From positions 359,047 through 423,046 of the forward strand of contig JADZGB010000031.1 in assembly GCA_020854105.1 (NCBI GenBank): a stretch of DNA of 64,000 bases, given 5' to 3'. This DNA comes from Burkholderiales bacterium (GTDB taxonomy: Bacteria > Pseudomonadota > Gammaproteobacteria > Burkholderiales > SHXO01). The notes under the pieces are model-generated. The model saw nothing but the letters and a program-made list of their open reading frames with translations, had not been told where the DNA came from and searched no databases. Position 1 is the first letter of the stretch; every line of letters begins with the position of its first letter. Below, one piece after another: positions 9,749 to 19,948 of this stretch. Made by a program: the position numbers and the translations under genes.

Positions 9749-10756
9749 ATGCCGCAGGAACTGCCTGCGCACATGCGTGCGATCGAGATCTCGCAGCCGG
9801 GCGGCCCCGACGTCCTGCGCCTCGCGCAGCGGCCGACGCCGCAGCCCCGGCCGGGCGAAGTGGTGATCCGCGTGCACACCGCCGGGGTGAACCGGCCCGA
9901 CTGCTTCCAGCGCGCCGGCAGCTACGCGCCTCCGCCCGGGGCATCGGATCTGCCGGGCCTGGAGGTCTCCGGGATCATCGCGGCGGTCGGCGACGGCGTC
10001 AGCGCCTGGAAGCCCGGGGACGCCGTGTGCGCCCTCACGCCGGGCGGCGGGTACGCGCAATACTGCGCGACCCCGGCCGCGCATTGCCTGCCCGTGCCGG
10101 CCGGCCTCGATCTGGCACAGGCGGCGTCCCTGCCGGAGACCTTCTTCACCGTGTGGATCAACGTGTTCGAGCGCGCAGGCCTCGAGCCGGGCGAGACGCT
10201 GCTGGTGCAGGGCGGTGCGAGCGGGATCGGTGTCAGCGCGATCCAGATGGCGCGCGCCTTCGGCAACCGTGTGTTCGCCACCGCCGGAAGCGCGGAGAAG
10301 TGCGCGGCATGCGAGCGGCTCGGTGCCGAGCGCGCCATCGACTACCGCACCGAGGACTTCGTGCAGGTGGTGAAGGAACTCACGGGCGGCAAGGGGGTGG
10401 ACGTGATTCTCGACATGGTCGGCGGGGACTACATCCAGCGCGAACTGAAGTGCCTGGCCACCGACGGACGCCTGTCGATCATCGCCTTCCTGGGCGGCAG
10501 CAGGATCTCGCTGGACATGGCTGACGTGCTCTACCGGCGCCTGACCATCACCGGCTCGACCCTGCGCCCGCGCAGCATCGAGTACAAGGCGCAGATCGCG
10601 GCCGCGCTGCGCGAGAAGGTCTGGCCCCTGCTCGAGCAGGGCCGCATCCACCCGGTGATCCATCAGGTCTTCCCGCTGGAGCAGGCCGCCAGCGCGCACG
10701 CGATGATGGAGTCGGGGAGTCACGTCGGCAAGATCGTGCTTCACGTCGACACGTGA
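9749..10756 (+). CDS. NAD(P)H:quinone oxidoreductase, PIG3/zeta-crystallin type
   Basis: A 335-residue zinc-free medium-chain dehydrogenase/reductase. Seen: MRAIEISQPGGPDVL at the N-terminus, HTAGVNRPDC, the cofactor-binding GGASGIGVSAIQMAR, and the catalytic-domain end HVGKIVLHV. The structural-zinc Cys cluster and catalytic Cys/His of alcohol dehydrogenases are absent. The family (PIG3/TP53I3-like) reduces quinones one electron at a time using NADPH. The ATG at 9749 precedes the usual start by eight residues; the ATG at 9773 is an alternative. The ribonuclease gene begins one base after this stop, so the three genes qor-RNase-barstar form one unit. Confidence 0.92.
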   Translation: MPQELPAHMRAIEISQPGGPDVLRLAQRPTPQPRPGEVVIRVHTAGVNRPDCFQRAGSYAPPPGASDLPGLEVSGIIAAVGDGVSAWKPGDAVCALTPGGGYAQYCATPAAHCLPVPAGLDLAQAASLPETFFTVWINVFERAGLEPGETLLVQGGASGIGVSAIQMARAFGNRVFATAGSAEKCAACERLGAERAIDYRTEDFVQVVKELTGGKGVDVILDMVGGDYIQRELKCLATDGRLSIIAFLGGSRISLDMADVLYRRLTITGSTLRPRSIEYKAQIAAALREKVWPLLEQGRIHPVIHQVFPLEQAASAHAMMESGSHVGKIVLHVDT

Positions 10757-10757
10757 C

Positions 10758-11138
10758 ATGAAGGGCATGGGATCCGGCCTGCCGGGGCTGCTGCGCGGTG
10801 CCATCATCCTGCTGCTGCTCGGGTGTGCGGCGCTGCAGGCACGCGAGGCCGATCGCGACATGCTCCCCGGCGTCACGGTCGGTCAGCTGCCGTCCGAGGC
10901 GCGCACGACGCTGCGGCTGATCGAGCGCGGCGGACCGTTTCCGTATCGCAGGGACGGCAGCGTGTTCGGGAACCGCGAACGCCTGTTGCCCATCCAGCCG
11001 CATGGCTACTATCGCGAGTACACCGTGCGCACGCCCGCCTCACCGGACCGCGGCGCGCGCCGCATTGTCGCCGGCGAGCGCGGCGAGCGCTACTACACTG
11101 CCGATCACTACCGCAGTTTCAGACGGATCATTCGATGA
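10758..11138 (+). CDS. Secreted RNase Sa/barnase-type guanyl ribonuclease
   Basis: A 126-residue exported ribonuclease of the N1/T1 superfamily, closest by eye to RNase Sa. An N-terminal hydrophobic signal (AIILLLLGCAAL) contains a possible lipobox Cys23, so the enzyme may be a lipoprotein or a cleaved secreted protein. Catalytic residues are present: Glu87 in YYREYTV, Arg102 in GARRIVAG and His117 in YYTADHY, matching Glu54, Arg69 and His85 of RNase Sa. The substrate motif GPFPYRRDGSVFGNRE is conserved. The stop overlaps the barstar-type gene start (ATGA), so enzyme and inhibitor are made together. A role in RNA scavenging or in killing competitors is inferred. Confidence 0.9.
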   Translation: MKGMGSGLPGLLRGAIILLLLGCAALQAREADRDMLPGVTVGQLPSEARTTLRLIERGGPFPYRRDGSVFGNRERLLPIQPHGYYREYTVRTPASPDRGARRIVAGERGERYYTADHYRSFRRIIR

Positions 11139-11584
11139 CTACCGTTTCCCTCGCCCGCCTGCTCGACGCGGCAGATTCGGGCGTATTCATCCTCTCGCCG
11201 GAGATCCCGGTCGCACGTGTGTCGGAACTGCGCCACAAGCGCGGCCTGCAGGGCTTCGACGTGCACTGCGCCGGCGTAGGCGACAAGCTCGGCGTGCTGC
11301 AGGCCTTCGCGCGCGATCTGCGCCTGCCCGACTGGTTCGGCGCCAACTGGGATGCGCTGGCCGACTGCCTGATGGACATGGAAGCCGTGAGCAAGGGTCC
11401 CGGCGTGGTCATGACCGTAGACGGACTGGAGACGCTCGCCGGACATTCTCCCGAGGATTACGAGATGCTGATGGGCGTGTTGCGCGATGCCGCGACCTAC
11501 TGGCAGGAGGAGGGCATGCTGTTCTGCGTGCTGCTGCCCGGCAGGCGCGACGTGCTAGGACCGGATCTGCCCGAAGCGGCGTAG
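11135..11584 (+). CDS. Barstar-family ribonuclease inhibitor
   Basis: A 149-residue cytoplasmic protein with the barstar signature LRLPDWFGANWDALADCL (about 62-79); Asp73 and Asp77 correspond to the barstar acidic residues that plug the RNase active site. Barstar itself is about 90 residues, so this has an extra N-terminal part (1-45) and a longer tail. It begins with ATG inside the stop codon of the ribonuclease gene, the expected arrangement for an immunity partner. I infer that it blocks RNase that fails to be exported. There is no signal peptide. Confidence 0.9.
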   Translation: MTTVSLARLLDAADSGVFILSPEIPVARVSELRHKRGLQGFDVHCAGVGDKLGVLQAFARDLRLPDWFGANWDALADCLMDMEAVSKGPGVVMTVDGLETLAGHSPEDYEMLMGVLRDAATYWQEEGMLFCVLLPGRRDVLGPDLPEAA

Positions 11585-11594
11585 GCGGCGGCGC

Positions 11595-12155
11595 TCAGCC
11601 GACCCGCAGGGAATCCTCGCTCGCGGGCGCGGGCGGCTGCTGGATCGGAGTGTATTCGGCCACCTCGGGACGGCGTGCCGCCACCGACGGGATGAAACGC
11701 GACAATTCCGTGAGGGCCTGCAGATACACGTTGCGCTTGAACTCGATCACGCTGTCGAGCGGAATCCAGTACTCGTTCCAGCGCCAGGCGTCGAATTCCG
11801 GCCGATCGCTGCGGCGCAGGCAGACTTCGCAATCCCGGCCCAGCATGCGCAGCAGATACCAGATCTGCTTCTGCCCCCGGTACTGCACGCGGCAATCGCG
11901 GCGCAGCCACGACGAGGGCACGTCATAGCGCAGCCAGTGGCGCGTGCGCCCGAGGATCTTCACGTGCCGCGCCTCGAGTCCGACTTCCTCGGTGAGTTCG
12001 CGCAACATCGCCTGTTCCGGGGATTCGCCCGGCTTGATCCCGCCCTGCGGGAACTGCCACGCGTGCTCCTTCACGCGCTTGCCCCAGAACACCTCGTTGC
12101 GGGTGTTGACGAGGATGATCCCGACGTTCGGGCGATACCCGTCTCGATCGATCAT
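11595..12155 (-). CDS. rppH: RNA pyrophosphohydrolase (Nudix)
   Basis: Removes pyrophosphate from the 5' end of mRNAs and so triggers decay. The protein starts [15 protein letters not shown], the standard RppH opening, and has the Nudix box GGIKPGES...RELTEEVGL with all key Glu residues. At 186 residues it is slightly longer than the E. coli protein (176), with a Pro-rich tail. The frame is open to 12212, but homology begins at the ATG at 12155. It converges on the barstar gene with a 10-bp gap; rppH next to proS is a familiar arrangement, here separated by the spermidine-synthase-like gene. Confidence 0.95.
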   Translation of the reverse strand: MIDRDGYRPNVGIILVNTRNEVFWGKRVKEHAWQFPQGGIKPGESPEQAMLRELTEEVGLEARHVKILGRTRHWLRYDVPSSWLRRDCRVQYRGQKQIWYLLRMLGRDCEVCLRRSDRPEFDAWRWNEYWIPLDSVIEFKRNVYLQALTELSRFIPSVAARRPEVAEYTPIQQPPAPASEDSLRVG

Positions 12156-12250
12156 TCTCCATCGCCTTGAGGGAAACCACCTGGAGGATTCTTTCACAAA
12201 GACGACGGCCAAGGCAATCGCGCGTTTGGGTGCGCTGCATCACGCGGCGA

Positions 12251-13027
12251 TCAGATCATCAGCCGCATGGCGGTGTAGGGATTGAGCGTCTTCATGCTCC
12301 CCACGATGTCGGGGAACTCGATGCCGTAGAGCGTCTGCAGCGCATCGGCCCGCGCCTTCAGATCCTGCCAGCGCGTGGCGAGCGGCTGATCGCGGAAGGC
12401 CAGCACCACCACGTTGCCGCGCTGCGCCGCCGGCACGCAGCACACGCGGCCGTCGAAATGACGCTGGATGCGCTGCAGGTTCGAGTCGAAGCGCCGATCG
12501 TTGCCCCACAGGTTCACCACCAGGATACCGCCGGGATTCAGGGCCGCGGCGGCGGCGGCGTAGAAGGCGTCGCTGGACAGCTCCGTGGCCTGCGCGCGGC
12601 CGTCGTAGCCGTCCACCAGGATGGCGTCGCAACAGCCGGGATGGGAGGCGACCCATGCCGCACCGTCGCCTTCCAGCACCTTCAGGCGTGCATCGTCCGG
12701 CGGCAGATGGAAGTACATGCGTGCGCAGGCGATGACGCGGGGGTTGATCTCCACCACCAGTTGCTGCGTGTCGCGCAGATGAAGATGGATCCACTTCGCG
12801 AGCGATCCGCCGCCCAGCCCGATGTTGACCAGGCGTGCGGAAGGCCGCGGCATGAACAGCAGGAACGCCAGCATGCTGCGCGTATACGAGAGCACCAGCT
12901 CGGTGGGATCGCTCATGCGCATGCCGCTCTGGATGGTATCGCTGCCCAGGTGCAGATAGCGGATGCCGTCCTCCTCGCTGATGTGCACGCCCTCGTCGGC
13001 AGGGCGCAGGCGCCGCAACAGACCCAT
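12251..13027 (-). CDS. Spermidine-synthase-like methyltransferase-fold protein
   Basis: A 258-residue Rossmann-fold protein related to polyamine aminopropyltransferases. Seen: motif I VNIGLGGGSLAKW, VVEINPRVI (the acidic residue that binds the nucleoside), and DAILVDGYDG, where polyamine synthases carry a catalytic Asp. It is shorter than SpeE, lacks its N-terminal beta-domain, and is of the fused or uncharacterised spermidine-synthase-like type, so the substrate is uncertain. It diverges from proS and reads toward rppH 95 bp downstream. Confidence 0.82.
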   Translation of the reverse strand: MGLLRRLRPADEGVHISEEDGIRYLHLGSDTIQSGMRMSDPTELVLSYTRSMLAFLLFMPRPSARLVNIGLGGGSLAKWIHLHLRDTQQLVVEINPRVIACARMYFHLPPDDARLKVLEGDGAAWVASHPGCCDAILVDGYDGRAQATELSSDAFYAAAAAALNPGGILVVNLWGNDRRFDSNLQRIQRHFDGRVCCVPAAQRGNVVVLAFRDQPLATRWQDLKARADALQTLYGIEFPDIVGSMKTLNPYTAMRLMI

Positions 13028-13101
13028 GGGATTCCTGGTCGGTAGATGTCGGGGACGCGATTGTAGAATAGCGGCTTTGCCTGCGGAGCCCCTTGCATTC
13101 C

Positions 13102-15412
<2,311 letters not shown>

Positions 15413-15428
15413 CCTTGGCGCACGCACG

Positions 15429-15590
15429 ATGAGTCGAGGCAACGAAGCGCGCCACCTGATGTGCCGCCATCGCAGCGGCATGCTGTCGACCGAACTGCTG
15501 CGCTTCGAATTCGACGCGTCCATCGGCAATCCCCGCCAGGTGCGCAACGCGCTGGTCGCACTCGGGCAACGGGCACATAGCCGCGAATGA
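15429..15590 (+). CDS. Small conserved-context ORF, 53 residues
   Basis: An unrecognised 53-residue frame, MSRGNEARHLMC... to ...GQRAHSRE, between the wrbA-like and DUF2069 genes. Support: about 80% of its third codon positions are G or C, like its neighbours, and its TGA overlaps the DUF2069 start as ATGA. There is no signal or membrane helix. It may be a real small basic protein or a translational lead-in to the next gene. Confidence 0.45.
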   Translation: MSRGNEARHLMCRHRSGMLSTELLRFEFDASIGNPRQVRNALVALGQRAHSRE

Positions 15591-15952
15591 GCGCAGGCGG
15601 GGACGCACTGCGCATCGCGCACTGGGGCGCGATCGCCAGCCTGCTCGCCCTGATCGCGCTGTGCCTGCTGTGGGAGACCTTCCTCGCGCCGCTGCGCCCG
15701 GGCGGATCCTGGCTGGTGCTCAAGGCTGTGCCGCTGCTGCTGCCCCTGTTCGGCATCCTGCGCGGCCACGTGATGACCTGCAAGTGGACTCTGCTGCTCG
15801 CGCTGTTCTACGTGGCCGAGGGCGCGGTACGGGCCTGGAGCGACGCCACGCCGTCGCGGCACTATGCGCTGGCCGAACTGCTGCTGGCGTGGATACTGTT
15901 CGCAAGCTGCGCCCTGTACGTGCGTGCGCCGCGCCCCGGCACGCGCGCATGA
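15587..15952 (+). CDS. DUF2069 inner-membrane protein
   Basis: A 121-residue protein with about four hydrophobic segments (ASLLALIALCLLWETFL, LVLKAVPLLLPLFGIL, WTLLLALFYVAEGAV, LAELLLAWILFASCALYV). The pattern with KAVPLLLPL.G...G and Y..EG matches the DUF2069 family of unknown function. It is linked by ATGA overlaps to the 53-residue ORF before it and to gluQ after it. Confidence 0.85.
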   Translation: MSAGGDALRIAHWGAIASLLALIALCLLWETFLAPLRPGGSWLVLKAVPLLLPLFGILRGHVMTCKWTLLLALFYVAEGAVRAWSDATPSRHYALAELLLAWILFASCALYVRAPRPGTRA

Positions 15953-16845
15953 GCTATCGCGGCCGGTTCGCACCAACACCCTCCGGTCCGTTGCACTTCG
16001 GCTCCATCGTTGCCGCGGCAGGCAGCTGGCTGGAAGCGCGCACCCGCGCGGGCGAATGGCAGCTTCGCATCGACGACCTGGACCCGCCACGGGTGGCGCC
16101 CGGTGCGGCAGAGGACATCCTGCGCTGCCTGGAGGCGTTCGCGCTGCACTGGGACGGAGCGCCCGTGTATCAGAGCACGCGCGGCGAGGCGTATCGCGCG
16201 GCCTTCGAGCAGTTGCAGCGCAGCGGCCTGGTCTACCCCTGCACCTGCAGCCGCAGGCAGATCGCGCAGCGGGCTGTCATGGGGACCGATGGGCCGGTCT
16301 ATCCGGGAACCTGCCGAAACGGCATGCCACCGGGCGCAGCGGTGCGCACGTGGCGTCTGCGCACCGCCGGCGCGCAGGTCGAATTCGTGGACCGTGTGCT
16401 CGGCCGGCAGCAGCGCGACCTCGAGCGGGCGTCGGGCGACTTCGTGCTGCTGCGCGCGGACGGCGTCTGGTCGTTCCAGCTAGCCTCGGCGGTGGACGAT
16501 GCCGAGATGGCGATGACCGACATCGTGCGTGGCGCCGATCTGCTCGAGTCCAGCGCGCGCCAAATCCTGGTGCTAGAAGCACTCGGACACCCGGTGCCGA
16601 CGTACGCACATCTGCCGGTGGTGGTGGATGCAGCGGGCGAGAAACTGTCGAAGCAGACGCTGGCGCCGGCAGCCGATGCAGCGCGGGCTGGGGAATTGCT
16701 GGCCGACGCGCTGCGCTTCCTTGGTCAGGAGATACCGGCTTCGTCGCATGCCGACGTGCGCACCGTACTCGACTGGGCACTGGCCCACTGGGATCTCAGC
16801 CGGGTCGGCCGAGCGCCGCGCAATGACCGTACTTCCTTTCAATGA
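15949..16845 (+). CDS. gluQ: Glutamyl-Q tRNA(Asp) synthetase
   Basis: A truncated paralogue of glutamyl-tRNA synthetase that attaches glutamate to queuosine-34 of tRNA-Asp. The 298-residue length lacks the anticodon-binding half of GltX. Seen: RFAPTPSGPLHFGS (class I HIGH-type motif), the zinc site CTCSR...YPGTC (about 99-126), RIDDLDPPR, and EKLSKQ in place of KMSKS, as is common in this family. The ATG at 15949 overlaps the DUF2069 stop. Confidence 0.94.
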   Translation: MSYRGRFAPTPSGPLHFGSIVAAAGSWLEARTRAGEWQLRIDDLDPPRVAPGAAEDILRCLEAFALHWDGAPVYQSTRGEAYRAAFEQLQRSGLVYPCTCSRRQIAQRAVMGTDGPVYPGTCRNGMPPGAAVRTWRLRTAGAQVEFVDRVLGRQQRDLERASGDFVLLRADGVWSFQLASAVDDAEMAMTDIVRGADLLESSARQILVLEALGHPVPTYAHLPVVVDAAGEKLSKQTLAPAADAARAGELLADALRFLGQEIPASSHADVRTVLDWALAHWDLSRVGRAPRNDRTSFQ

Positions 16846-16854
16846 CGGAGCGCA

Positions 16855-16924
16855 TGCTGCATTGCAGCAAATAACGCTTGACTCTCGGGGATTAGGCCCT
16901 ATACTTGCTTTGTGCAGTGCAGCA
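16855..16924 (+). promoter_or_regulatory. TGC-rich PhaR-type operators around the phasin promoter
   Basis: CTGC-ATT-GCAG at 16857-16867 exactly fits the CTGC-N3-4-GCAG element described for the PHB-responsive repressor PhaR. A second TGC-rich copy, TGCAGTGCAGCA, lies at 16913-16924 over the expected transcription start. Together they flank the -35/-10 pair, a layout suited to repression that is relieved when PhaR binds polyhydroxyalkanoate. No phaR gene is in view, so the regulator is inferred. Confidence 0.6.
16878..16905 (+). promoter_or_regulatory. Sigma-70 promoter of the phasin gene
   Basis: A -35 box TTGACT (16878-16883) and a -10 box TATACT (16900-16905) are separated by 16 bp, the best promoter match I saw in the window. 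Predicted start is near 16912, giving a leader of about 57 nt before the phasin ATG at 16969. Confidence 0.8.
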
Positions 16925-16968
16925 ATAGTGGTTTCTTCCGATCCTCGAACGACATACGGAGGCAGGCA

Positions 16969-17505
16969 ATGGTTCAGATCAACGATCAGGTGGCAGCACT
17001 GGGGAAGTCCCAGCTGGACGCAGCGATCAGGGGCGCAGAGGTGGCGGTGGACGCGCTGGGCAGACTCACCGAACTGCAGCTCGAATCGGCCCGGACGGCC
17101 TGCGCGGAGGGCAGCCTTGCCCTGCGCCAGTGGGCCGCGGTGAAGGAGCCGGCGCAGTTCGCCGCCCTGGCCAATTCCCCCGCGCAACCGGCCTGGGACA
17201 GGACTTCCGCCTATGCCAGGTCCATTTACGAGATCATCTCGGCGGCGCAGGGTGAACTGACGGCGCTGCTGGAGCGGCACGTCGCCGAGGTCAACAGGAA
17301 CGTGGTCCTGGCGCTGGACACGGCAACCAAGGCAGCCCCGGCCGGATCCGAAAGCGCGGTCAAGGCGCTCAGGTCTGCCATCCAGTCCGGAAACACCTGG
17401 TACGAGACTGCAATGAAGGCCGCCAGGCAGATGACCGCTGCCGCGGAGGCCGGTCTCGCGAGCGCGGCCGCACCGGCCGCGGCCACACGCAGGAAGGCCG
17501 CGTAA
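16969..17505 (+). CDS. Phasin (PHA granule-associated protein)
   Basis: A 178-residue, almost wholly helical amphipathic protein without a signal peptide. It shows the phasin_2 pattern: N-terminal QVAALGKSQLDAA, ALGRLTELQLESARTA, a central KEPAQFAALANS and an Ala-rich basic tail ending TRRKAA. Phasins coat polyhydroxyalkanoate granules and control their size and number. Ribosome-binding site acggagg precedes the ATG. The gene stands alone between its own promoter and a strong terminator (17528-17554), so it is monocistronic. Confidence 0.92.
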   Translation: MVQINDQVAALGKSQLDAAIRGAEVAVDALGRLTELQLESARTACAEGSLALRQWAAVKEPAQFAALANSPAQPAWDRTSAYARSIYEIISAAQGELTALLERHVAEVNRNVVLALDTATKAAPAGSESAVKALRSAIQSGNTWYETAMKAARQMTAAAEAGLASAAAPAAATRRKAA

Positions 17506-17527
17506 GCGGTTCGGCATGAACTGAAGG

Positions 17528-17554
17528 AAAGCGGCGCCCGGGTGGCGCCGCTTT
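17528..17554 (+). terminator. Rho-independent terminator of the phasin gene
   Basis: An 11-bp perfect stem, aaagcggcgcc (17528-17538) paired with ggcgccgcttt (17544-17554), with a 5-nt loop. It lies 23 bp after the phasin stop and ends in a short T run. Confidence 0.88.
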
Positions 17555-17598
17555 CGCTTGGTGTGCTCGTAGTGTATTCGTGGTGCGCTGACGGCACG

Positions 17599-19563
17599 TC
17601 AGCCGCGGGCGCGAACCTCCCCCGCGGCTGCGCCCGGGTGACTCGCGAGCGGCGCACGCCGCGGTCCGACAACCCGGTTGCGCCCCCCGTCCTTGGCGGC
17701 ATACAAGGCGTTGTCCGCGACCTTGACAAGTTCCTCGATGCGCTGCATGCCGGGTTCGCGCAGCGCCACGCCGACACTCACCGTCACCTTGCAGGTCAGC
17801 TGGCCGCTGGTGAAGGCGGACTGCGCGACGGATCGGCGCACGCGCTCGGCGAGGACCATCGCGGTGGACAGGCTGGCATCGGACAGCACGATCAGGAATT
17901 CCTCGCCGCCCATCCGGCACACGGTGTCCTCGGCACGGACTTCCCTGCGCATGATGGCACCCAGGTGGCGCAGCAGCGCATCGCCCAGATCGTGACCGTA
18001 GCTGTCGTTTACTTCCTTGAAGCTGTCCACGTCGACCATGAGGCAGGCGAGCGGGCGATGATTGCGCGAGGTCGCCGCCCATTCCTGTTCCAGACGCTCC
18101 AGCCCGTAGCGCCGGTTCGGCAGACCGGTGAGCGAATCGGTAAGCGCCGCCTGCTGCAGGCGCCGGTTCGCCACCGCCAGTTCAGCGGCGAAGCGGCGCA
18201 TGTTCTCGTTGTCGCGCTGTGATTCTTCCTGCAGACGCACCACGCGCAGGCCGGCGCGCAGGCGCGCCGCCAGCACGCGCGGCGTGAACGGCTTGGTCAG
18301 GTAGTCGTCCACCCCCGATTCGAAGGCTTCCACCAACTGGTCGTCCTGCTCGAGGGCTGAGAGCACGATGAAGTACATCTGCCGGCCCTCCTCGCTCTGG
18401 CGCAACGCCTTGCACAGGTTGATGCCGTCCATGCCTGGCATGATCCAGTCGGAGATGATGATCTGCGGGCGCGCACTCAGCGCAGTGGCCAGCGCCGACT
18501 TGCCATCATGGGCGGTCAGCACCTTGTAGCCGAGTCCGCGCAGCAGATGCTCGAGCACCAGCAGCGTGGGGCGGTCATCGTCCACCGCGAGGATGGTGAG
18601 GGCCTCGCCTCCGGCGGGCGCGACCAGGTCCGCAGCAGGCCCGGGCGGCTCTGCTGCCTCCTCGATGACCTGTTCGAGCGGCGGCACATCGCGGGTGGGC
18701 ACTTCCAGGATCTTGCCCCACTCCTTCCACTCGGATACCAACTGCGCGGTGAGCGAGGTCAATGCCTCTTCCTCGAGGCCGAGCTTGGCTGCAGCGAGAA
18801 TCAGGGCAGGCACGGCCTGCCTGCGGCCTGTGTCCTCCGCCAGGCAGAAGTCGGCGATGCCTGCCGCCAGACCGAGCAGGTCGCACAGCAGGCGCGCACG
18901 CGAGCCCGCCGGCAAAGTGGCGGCCTCACCCGACTCGTGCTGGTACACGGCTTCGATGAACACCCGGGGAAGGTGCCAGTCCTCGAGCAGTGCCGCGCAC
19001 AATTCATTGTGATCGGTGGCGAAGCGCTCGCGTTCGAGCCCAGCCAAGCGGGCGGCGTCGGGCACCGGCCGCATCGACAGCAGTTCGTCCACCTCCCTGG
19101 GATAGAGCGTGGCGAGCGCCAGCCGCCCGATGCTGGCGAGCAGCCCGCAGGTGAAGCTCTCCTCGGGCGAGGCGCAGCGCATGCCCTGCGCCAGTGCATC
19201 GGCGGCAATCGCCATGGCCAGCGAACGCGACCAGAACGCCTGGTAGTCGAACACCTCGCAGACGCCGTCGCGGTACTGGCCCAGCAGCGAGAAGCCGAGC
19301 ACGAGCTGGCGGACAGTCGTGATGCCGACCATGCGCACGGCATCGGGAACCGATACCACCGGACGCCGGTTGCCGTGCAGGGCAGAGTTGGCGAACTTGA
19401 TGAGACGGCCCGACAGCGCCGGATCGGCCCGTACCGCGCGGCCGATCTCCTCCACGCCGACATTGTCGCGGCGGCACAGTTCGATCACCGCCATCGCGAC
19501 ACCCGACGGGGACGGCAGCTTGCCTGTGGTCTTCAGTTCGGCGAAACGGGAATCGGCATTCAC
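17599..19563 (-). CDS. HDOD-REC-GGDEF signalling protein
   Basis: A 654-residue cytoplasmic protein with three modules: an HDOD domain (about 10-225), a response-regulator receiver domain (about 323-440; ILAVDDD, phospho-acceptor Asp in IIISDWIMPG, Lys in LTKPF) and a GGDEF domain (about 490-635) with CRMGGEEF and an RAED inhibitory site five residues upstream. It should make c-di-GMP under control of an unidentified histidine kinase. The nearest kinase (20796-22979) is a NarX-like orphan on the other strand and may or may not be its partner. No trans-membrane segment. Confidence 0.92.
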   Translation of the reverse strand: MNADSRFAELKTTGKLPSPSGVAMAVIELCRRDNVGVEEIGRAVRADPALSGRLIKFANSALHGNRRPVVSVPDAVRMVGITTVRQLVLGFSLLGQYRDGVCEVFDYQAFWSRSLAMAIAADALAQGMRCASPEESFTCGLLASIGRLALATLYPREVDELLSMRPVPDAARLAGLERERFATDHNELCAALLEDWHLPRVFIEAVYQHESGEAATLPAGSRARLLCDLLGLAAGIADFCLAEDTGRRQAVPALILAAAKLGLEEEALTSLTAQLVSEWKEWGKILEVPTRDVPPLEQVIEEAAEPPGPAADLVAPAGGEALTILAVDDDRPTLLVLEHLLRGLGYKVLTAHDGKSALATALSARPQIIISDWIMPGMDGINLCKALRQSEEGRQMYFIVLSALEQDDQLVEAFESGVDDYLTKPFTPRVLAARLRAGLRVVRLQEESQRDNENMRRFAAELAVANRRLQQAALTDSLTGLPNRRYGLERLEQEWAATSRNHRPLACLMVDVDSFKEVNDSYGHDLGDALLRHLGAIMRREVRAEDTVCRMGGEEFLIVLSDASLSTAMVLAERVRRSVAQSAFTSGQLTCKVTVSVGVALREPGMQRIEELVKVADNALYAAKDGGRNRVVGPRRAPLASHPGAAAGEVRARG

Positions 19564-19948
19564 GTGGATGAACGGGCAGGCATGTCTGGCTCGCCTGCAA
19601 TCTGACGCGGCATGCGCAGGTGCGATCCCTGCCCCGAGTGGGCGATACCCACCTGATTACGGTGGGCGGCTGAAAAACTTGATGCGACACCGATCCGGGC
19701 AATCCGGGTCGGCGCCGGCCTGCCGTACCGCAGACCACTGGGAACCCGGTGCGCCAGGGGACCCGGTGCGCCAGGGGACCCGGTGCGCCTCGATGGCCGC
19801 GCGCGGCTCTGGTAGCATCTCTTCCCACCCGTGGGCGGACAAGGGGTGCCGCCTGTCGGCTGTCCAGGCACGCATGAAGCTAGTCCGACCGGATCGTCGA
19901 AGCCGGCGCCGCCCTGTCGGTCGCGCTGCGGCGTCCCGGCGCACGCCG
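19564..19948. other. Intergenic region with a small hairpin and short tandem repeats
   Basis: This 385-bp space lies upstream of the HDOD-REC-GGDEF gene and after pxpA, both on the minus strand. I see no gene of convincing composition. It holds a 6-bp hairpin (cccacc 19648-19653, ggtggg 19661-19666) about 90 bp before the HDOD start, and the 17-bp tandem repeat listed separately. I found no convincing sigma-70 promoter. Confidence 0.6.
19744..19789. repeat. 17-bp tandem repeat, 2.7 copies
   Basis: The unit acccggtgcgccagggg occurs at 19744-19760 and 19761-19777, followed by the first 12 bases at 19778-19789. All copies are identical. It is non-coding; its origin is unclear. Confidence 0.9.

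Noticed and set aside
19564..19948. c-di-GMP riboswitch considered upstream of the HDOD-REC-GGDEF gene
   Set aside because: The hairpin at 19648-19666 lacks the conserved GEMM core bases and the two-helix layout.
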